From: Gordius sp. MW1
Lineage: Eukaryota; Nematomorpha; Gordioida; Gordea; Gordiidae
DNA length: 64,000 bases
NCBI GenBank assembly: GCA_964036665.1
Contig: OZ038526.1
Coordinates: 13,020,001-13,084,000, forward strand
Reading direction: 5' to 3'
The position numbers and the translations under genes are program-made. Below, in pieces: positions 61,501-64,000 of the stretch. Under the pieces are notes generated by a model that saw only the letters and a program-made list of their open reading frames with translations, was not told where the DNA came from and did no database searches. The stretch's first letter is position 1, and every line of letters begins with the position of its first letter.

Positions 61501-63380
61501 AATTGGCTTACTTTTATATATTTTTTCCAGCTCTTTCACATAGAATCGAAAAAAATAAATATTGTTACCTCAAAATTTTTCACATATTTTTCTTTGAACC
61601 GTATTCATCCGATGAAAGTTGTCGTTTTCAGACGTGGTTTCTATGATCCCAAGTAAAAATTTATCAGAATCTAAAAACTATTACCTTGAAATCATGATCG
61701 CATAGAGCAGTTTAAAAAAATTAAGCACTACGTTGCGATACAACAAACTAATCGCAACAATAAAACGTTGTCTTTTGATCAAAATGATAGTTCTCGCAGC
61801 TTAAAACCTCTTTTCAGAACTCAATCGAGGATAATAGGATTCTCAAATTGGCTTACTTTTATATATTTTTTCATGCTCTTTCACATAGAATCAAAAAAAA
61901 TAAAAATTTTTACCTCAAAATTTTTCACATATTTTTCTTTGAACCGTATTCATCCGATGAAAGTTGTCGTTTTCAGACGTGGTTTCTATGATCCCAAGTA
62001 AAAATTTATCAGAATCTAAAAACTATTACTTTGAAATCATGATCGCATAGAGCAGTTTCAAAAATTAAGCACTCACGTTGCGATACAACAAACTAATTGC
62101 CACAATAAAACGTTGTCTTTTGTCAAAATGGAGTTCTCGCAGCTTAAAACCTCTTTTCGGAAGTCAATCGAGGATAATAGGATTCTCAAATTGGCTTACT
62201 TTTATATATTTTTTCATGCTCTTTCACATAAAATCGAAAAAAATAAATATTTTTACCTCAAAATTTTTCACATATTTTTCTTTGAACCGTATTCATCCGA
62301 TGAAAGTTGTCGTTTTCAGACGTGGTTTCTATGATCCCAAGTAAAAATTTATCAGAATTTAAAAACTATTACTTTGAAATCATGATCGCATAGAGCAGTT
62401 TTCAAAAATTAAGCACTCACGTTGCGATACAACAAACTAATCGCAACAATAAAACGTTGTCTTTTGTCAAAATGATAGTTCTCGCAGCTTGAAACCTCTT
62501 TTCGGAAGTCAATCGAGGATAATAGGATTCTCAAATTGGCTTACTTTTATATATTTTTTCATGCTCTTTCACATAGAATCGAAAAAAATAAATATTTTTG
62601 CCTCAAAATTTTTCACATATTTTTCTTTGAACCGTATTCATCCGATGAAAGTTGTCGTTTTCAGACGTGGTTTCTATTATCCCAAGTAAAAATTTATCAG
62701 AATCTAAAAACTACTACTTTGAAATCATGATCGCATAGAGCAGTTTTCAAAAATTAAGCACTCACGTTGCGATACAACAAACTAATCGCAACAATAAAAC
62801 GTTGTCTTTTGATCAAAATGATAGTTCTCGCAGCTTAAAACCTCTTTTCAGAAGTCAATCGAGGATAATAGGATTCTCAAATTGGCTTACTTTTATATAT
62901 TTTTTCATGCTCTTTCACATAGAATCAAAAAAAATAAAAATTTTTACCTCAAAATTTTTCACATATTTTTCTTTGAACCGTATTCATCCGATGAAAGTTG
63001 TCGTTTTCAGACGTGGTTTCTATGATCCCAAGTAAAAATTTATCAGAATCTAAAAACTATTACTTTGAAATCATGATCGCATAGAGCAGTTTCAAAAATT
63101 AAGCACTCACGTTGCGATACAACAAACTAATCGCAACAATAAAACGTTGTCTTTTGATCAAAATGATAGTTCTCGCAGCTTAAAACCTCTTTTCGGAAGT
63201 CAATCGAGGATAATAGGATTCTCAAATTGGCTTACTTTTATATATTTTTTCATGCTCTTTCACATAGAATCAAAAAAAAATAAAAATTTTTACCTCAAAA
63301 TTTTTCACATATTTTTCTTTGAACAGTATTCATCCGATGAAAGTTGTCGTTTTCAGACGTGGTTTCTATGATCCCAAGTA
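58560..63380 (+). repeat. Array domain G: edge subfamily with 3- and 4-monomer offsets
   Basis: Most monomers from about 58630 to 61390 read GCACTACGTTGC, lacking the usual CTCACG bases. Several have an inserted A giving TTTTGATCAAAATG (about 59020, 60390, 61765, 62800, 63150). Others share TTTTTTCCAGCTC with ATTGTTACC, AAAAATAAAAATT, or AATTGCCACAATAAAACG with AAAATGGAGTTC. Offsets are about 1035 bp between the ATGGAGTTC monomers, about 1374 bp and then 1034 bp between TTTTGATCAAAATG monomers, and 345 bp for the last pair. These are 3, 4, 3 and 1 monomers. Confidence 0.82.
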
Positions 63381-63395
63381 GTGTTGTAAAAACGG
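63371..63395. other. Abrupt satellite/non-satellite junction
   Basis: The last monomer (start 63034) is complete and runs to ATCCCAAGTA at 63371-63380. The expected next bases AAAATTTATC are replaced by GTGTTGTAAAAACGG. There is no gradual decay across the boundary. If the flank is an inserted transposon starting at T63379, the eight preceding bases ATCCCAAG (63371-63378) would be the target-site duplication. Confidence 0.85.
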
Positions 63396-63398
63396 CTG

Positions 63399-63414
63399 GC
63401 TGGTTTTTCCCAGC
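63399..63414. other. Short hairpin GCTGG-N6-CCAGC near the putative terminus
   Basis: GCTGG at 63399-63403 and CCAGC at 63410-63414 are reverse complements around TTTTTC. They lie about 20 bases inside the start of the flank. Such small palindromes are common near DNA transposon ends. The stem is only 5 bp, so this is weak evidence. Confidence 0.4.
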
Positions 63415-63560
63415 GTATTGCTAAGCTTAGTTGTTGACGTTTATTTTCACCCAGCCTTATCAGTGTTAGGTGAATTTCCTTGGGAGAGCTTTGGCGTTTG
63501 GCGTTTTTGTAAAAAAGACCTAAAGCGTTTTGGGTGAATGTTTCGGGGTGACCTTTGGCG

Positions 63561-63589
63561 TTTAGGTTTGGGTGTATTAAACACCTAAA
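63561..63589. other. Imperfect palindrome TTTAGGT-N15-ACCTAAA
   Basis: TTTAGGT at 63561-63567 pairs with ACCTAAA at 63583-63589. Within the 15-base spacer, GGTGT (63571-63575) can alternatively pair with ACACC (63581-63585). It sits in the G-rich part of the flank. I see no T-run or gene context that would make it a transcription terminator. Confidence 0.4.
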
Positions 63590-63712
63590 GGGTGTGGGTG
63601 GATAATATTATTAACCTTTTGGTTTGGTTTTGGTCGTTTGGGGTGGGGCATGCAAATATATCAATTTTAGGTAATAAACTTTTAATTTAAGAAAATAAAA
63701 ATAGTTATATCA

Positions 63713-63751
63713 TGACGTCATTGAGTTTAAACTTTTCCCATTGTGACGTCA
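63713..63751. promoter_or_regulatory. Pair of TGACGTCA (CRE-type) palindromes
   Basis: TGACGTCA occurs at 63713-63720 and 63744-63751, start to start 31 bp. This 8-mer is the consensus bound by CREB/ATF-type bZIP factors. The two sites lie in reverse-similar contexts (TCATGACGTCATTGAG and TTGTGACGTCATAATG). With no adjacent gene in the window, a regulatory role is conjecture; they may simply be part of a repeat. Confidence 0.3.
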
Positions 63752-63855
63752 TAATGAAAAGTATTATAATTTATAATCTAATCTCTAGTAAATTACAGTT
63801 AATTATTATGCTTTGCTTATGCTGCATTATAGAAGTAATGTTTTATTTATGAAAA

Positions 63856-64000
63856 AAAGATGGCTAAAATCTGTTTAATGATTTCAAAAATTATTTTTTA
63901 GACATGCCAAAAATTTTATAAAAATCTATAAAAGGTGGGAAATTTCGCTTTATAGGATATTCTATAAAGATGGCTAAAATTTGTTTAATGATTTCAAAAT
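63856..64000 (+). repeat. Start of a second tandem or dispersed repeat (110-bp offset)
   Basis: AAAGATGGCTAAAATCTG plus the following TTTAATGATTTCAAAA at 63856-63889 recurs at 63966-63999 with one mismatch (C/T at 63871/63981). The offset is exactly 110 bp. The intervening DNA contains TATAAAAATCTATAAAAGG and TTTATAGGATATTCTATAAA. The second copy is cut by the window end, so whether this is a 110-bp tandem array or a single direct repeat cannot be seen. Confidence 0.6.

Larger units (their letters stand above)
1..63380 (+). repeat. Satellite DNA array, ~345-bp monomer, about 184 head-to-tail copies
   Basis: The same unit, beginning AAAAATTTATCAGAATCTAA and ending TTTCTATGATCCCAAGT, recurs without a break: copies start at 1, 346, 691, 1036, 1381 and 1726 (exact 345-bp steps), and so on to the last start at 63034. 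Typical spacing is 343-346 bp because of small indels. Every copy is in the same orientation; I saw no inverted monomer and no inserted foreign sequence. Copy 1 has 107 G or C in 345 bases (31%). About 13 CpG sites occur per monomer. Each forward frame contains stops in the consensus, so this is non-coding repeat. A period near 345 bp is close to two nucleosome repeats, a common length for centromeric and pericentromeric satellites, but centromere function is inference only. The array runs off the left edge of the window. Confidence 0.98.
63379..63660 (+). mobile_element. Possible end of a hAT-like DNA transposon (terminus only)
   Basis: The flank opens with TAGTGTTGTAAAAACGG. hAT-family elements commonly have short terminal inverted repeats starting C/TAG and 8-bp target duplications, and this fits that style. 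The next 280 bases are G-rich on this strand (29 of 60 bases G or C at 63541-63600), unlike the satellite. They carry three copies of TTTGGCGTTT at 63490, 63497 and 63554, plus repeated GGTGAA-type motifs, which could be subterminal transposase sites. No transposase frame and no matching right end are visible in the remaining bases, so the assignment rests on the terminus and base composition alone. It could instead be unrelated flanking repeat. Confidence 0.35.
63660..64000. other. AT-rich non-satellite flank, no gene seen
   Basis: Composition changes sharply from the G-rich segment: 63661-63720 has 11 G or C in 60 bases. No reading frame of useful length is present. The stretch contains two TGACGTCA palindromes (63713-63720 and 63744-63751) and the 110-bp-offset repeat described separately. 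It may be internal transposon sequence or ordinary flanking DNA. Confidence 0.6.

Noticed and set aside
61043-63371. Cluster of 64-89-codon overlapping frames in two registers at the array edge
   Set aside because: They arise from domain G indels (inserted A, lost bases) that remove stops. Frames in two registers over the same DNA are equally 'conserved', as expected for repeat DNA.
1-63380. Monomer length of 345 = 3 x 115, allowing a possible repeat-protein gene
   Set aside because: Consensus stops occur in every forward frame of each monomer, and frequent one- or two-base indels shift the register.
1-63380. CRISPR-like array
   Set aside because: Repeats are 345 bp, abut directly, and have no unique spacers. 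There are no cas-type genes, and the sequence is not prokaryotic in character.
63621-63649. G-quadruplex candidate in the G-rich flank
   Set aside because: Only runs of two G followed by GGGGTGGGG are available. At best this is a weak two-tetrad structure, not strong enough to list.
63650-63657. ATGCAAAT octamer (POU-factor site)
   Set aside because: A single 8-mer with no gene or promoter context; likely coincidence.

Overview
The window is almost entirely satellite DNA. Positions 1-63380 are one head-to-tail array of about 184 copies of a roughly 345-bp AT-rich monomer, all in the same orientation. The last 620 bases (63381-64000) are unrelated non-satellite sequence. I find no protein-coding gene, tRNA, rRNA or CRISPR array. 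The short open frames that recur along the array are the same stop-free stretch of monomer read again and again, and I do not call them genes.

Organism: this is the kind of sequence found in a eukaryotic heterochromatic or centromeric region. The monomer is about 31% GC (107 of 345 bases in the first copy), and about 13 CpG sites per monomer is above chance expectation. That argues against a lineage with heavy CpG-methylation decay in this array. An AT-rich invertebrate or an AT-rich early-diverging fungus would fit, but the window does not settle the taxon.

Layout. (A) 1-5300: mixed monomers with weak 2- and 3-monomer periodicities. (B) 5300-21000: multi-monomer higher-order repeats (HORs) offset by 7583 bp (22 monomers), about 3790 bp (11) and 6895 bp (20), with a local 688-bp duplication. 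(C) 21000-30100: overlapping offsets of 4136, 2412, 2760 and 1034 bp (12, 7, 8 and 3 monomers). (D) 30100-38600: a 13-monomer (4485-bp) duplication. (E) 38600-47490: a distinct subfamily duplicated at 17-18 monomers, interrupted by a patch at 41250-44100 built of B/C-type monomers. (F) 47490-57510: an 11-monomer (3790-bp) HOR in two nearly identical tandem copies, apparently assembled from older pieces just upstream. (G) 57510-63380: an edge subfamily with its own indels and a 3-monomer period. The nested offsets are what repeated unequal crossing-over or gene conversion would leave.

At 63379 the array stops abruptly. The flank starts with TAGTGTTGTAAAAACGG, which resembles the terminus of a hAT-family DNA transposon, followed by a G-rich segment with short repeated motifs. 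From about 63660 it is very AT-rich, with two TGACGTCA palindromes and the start of a second tandem repeat with a 110-bp offset.

The most interesting feature of the monomer is a perfect 8-bp dyad, GTTGCGAT-N11-ATCGCAAC, next to a stretch that varies little by eye. This is a candidate protein-binding site analogous in concept, but not in sequence, to a CENP-B box. All comparisons were made by eye without alignment software, so identities and breakpoints are approximate.
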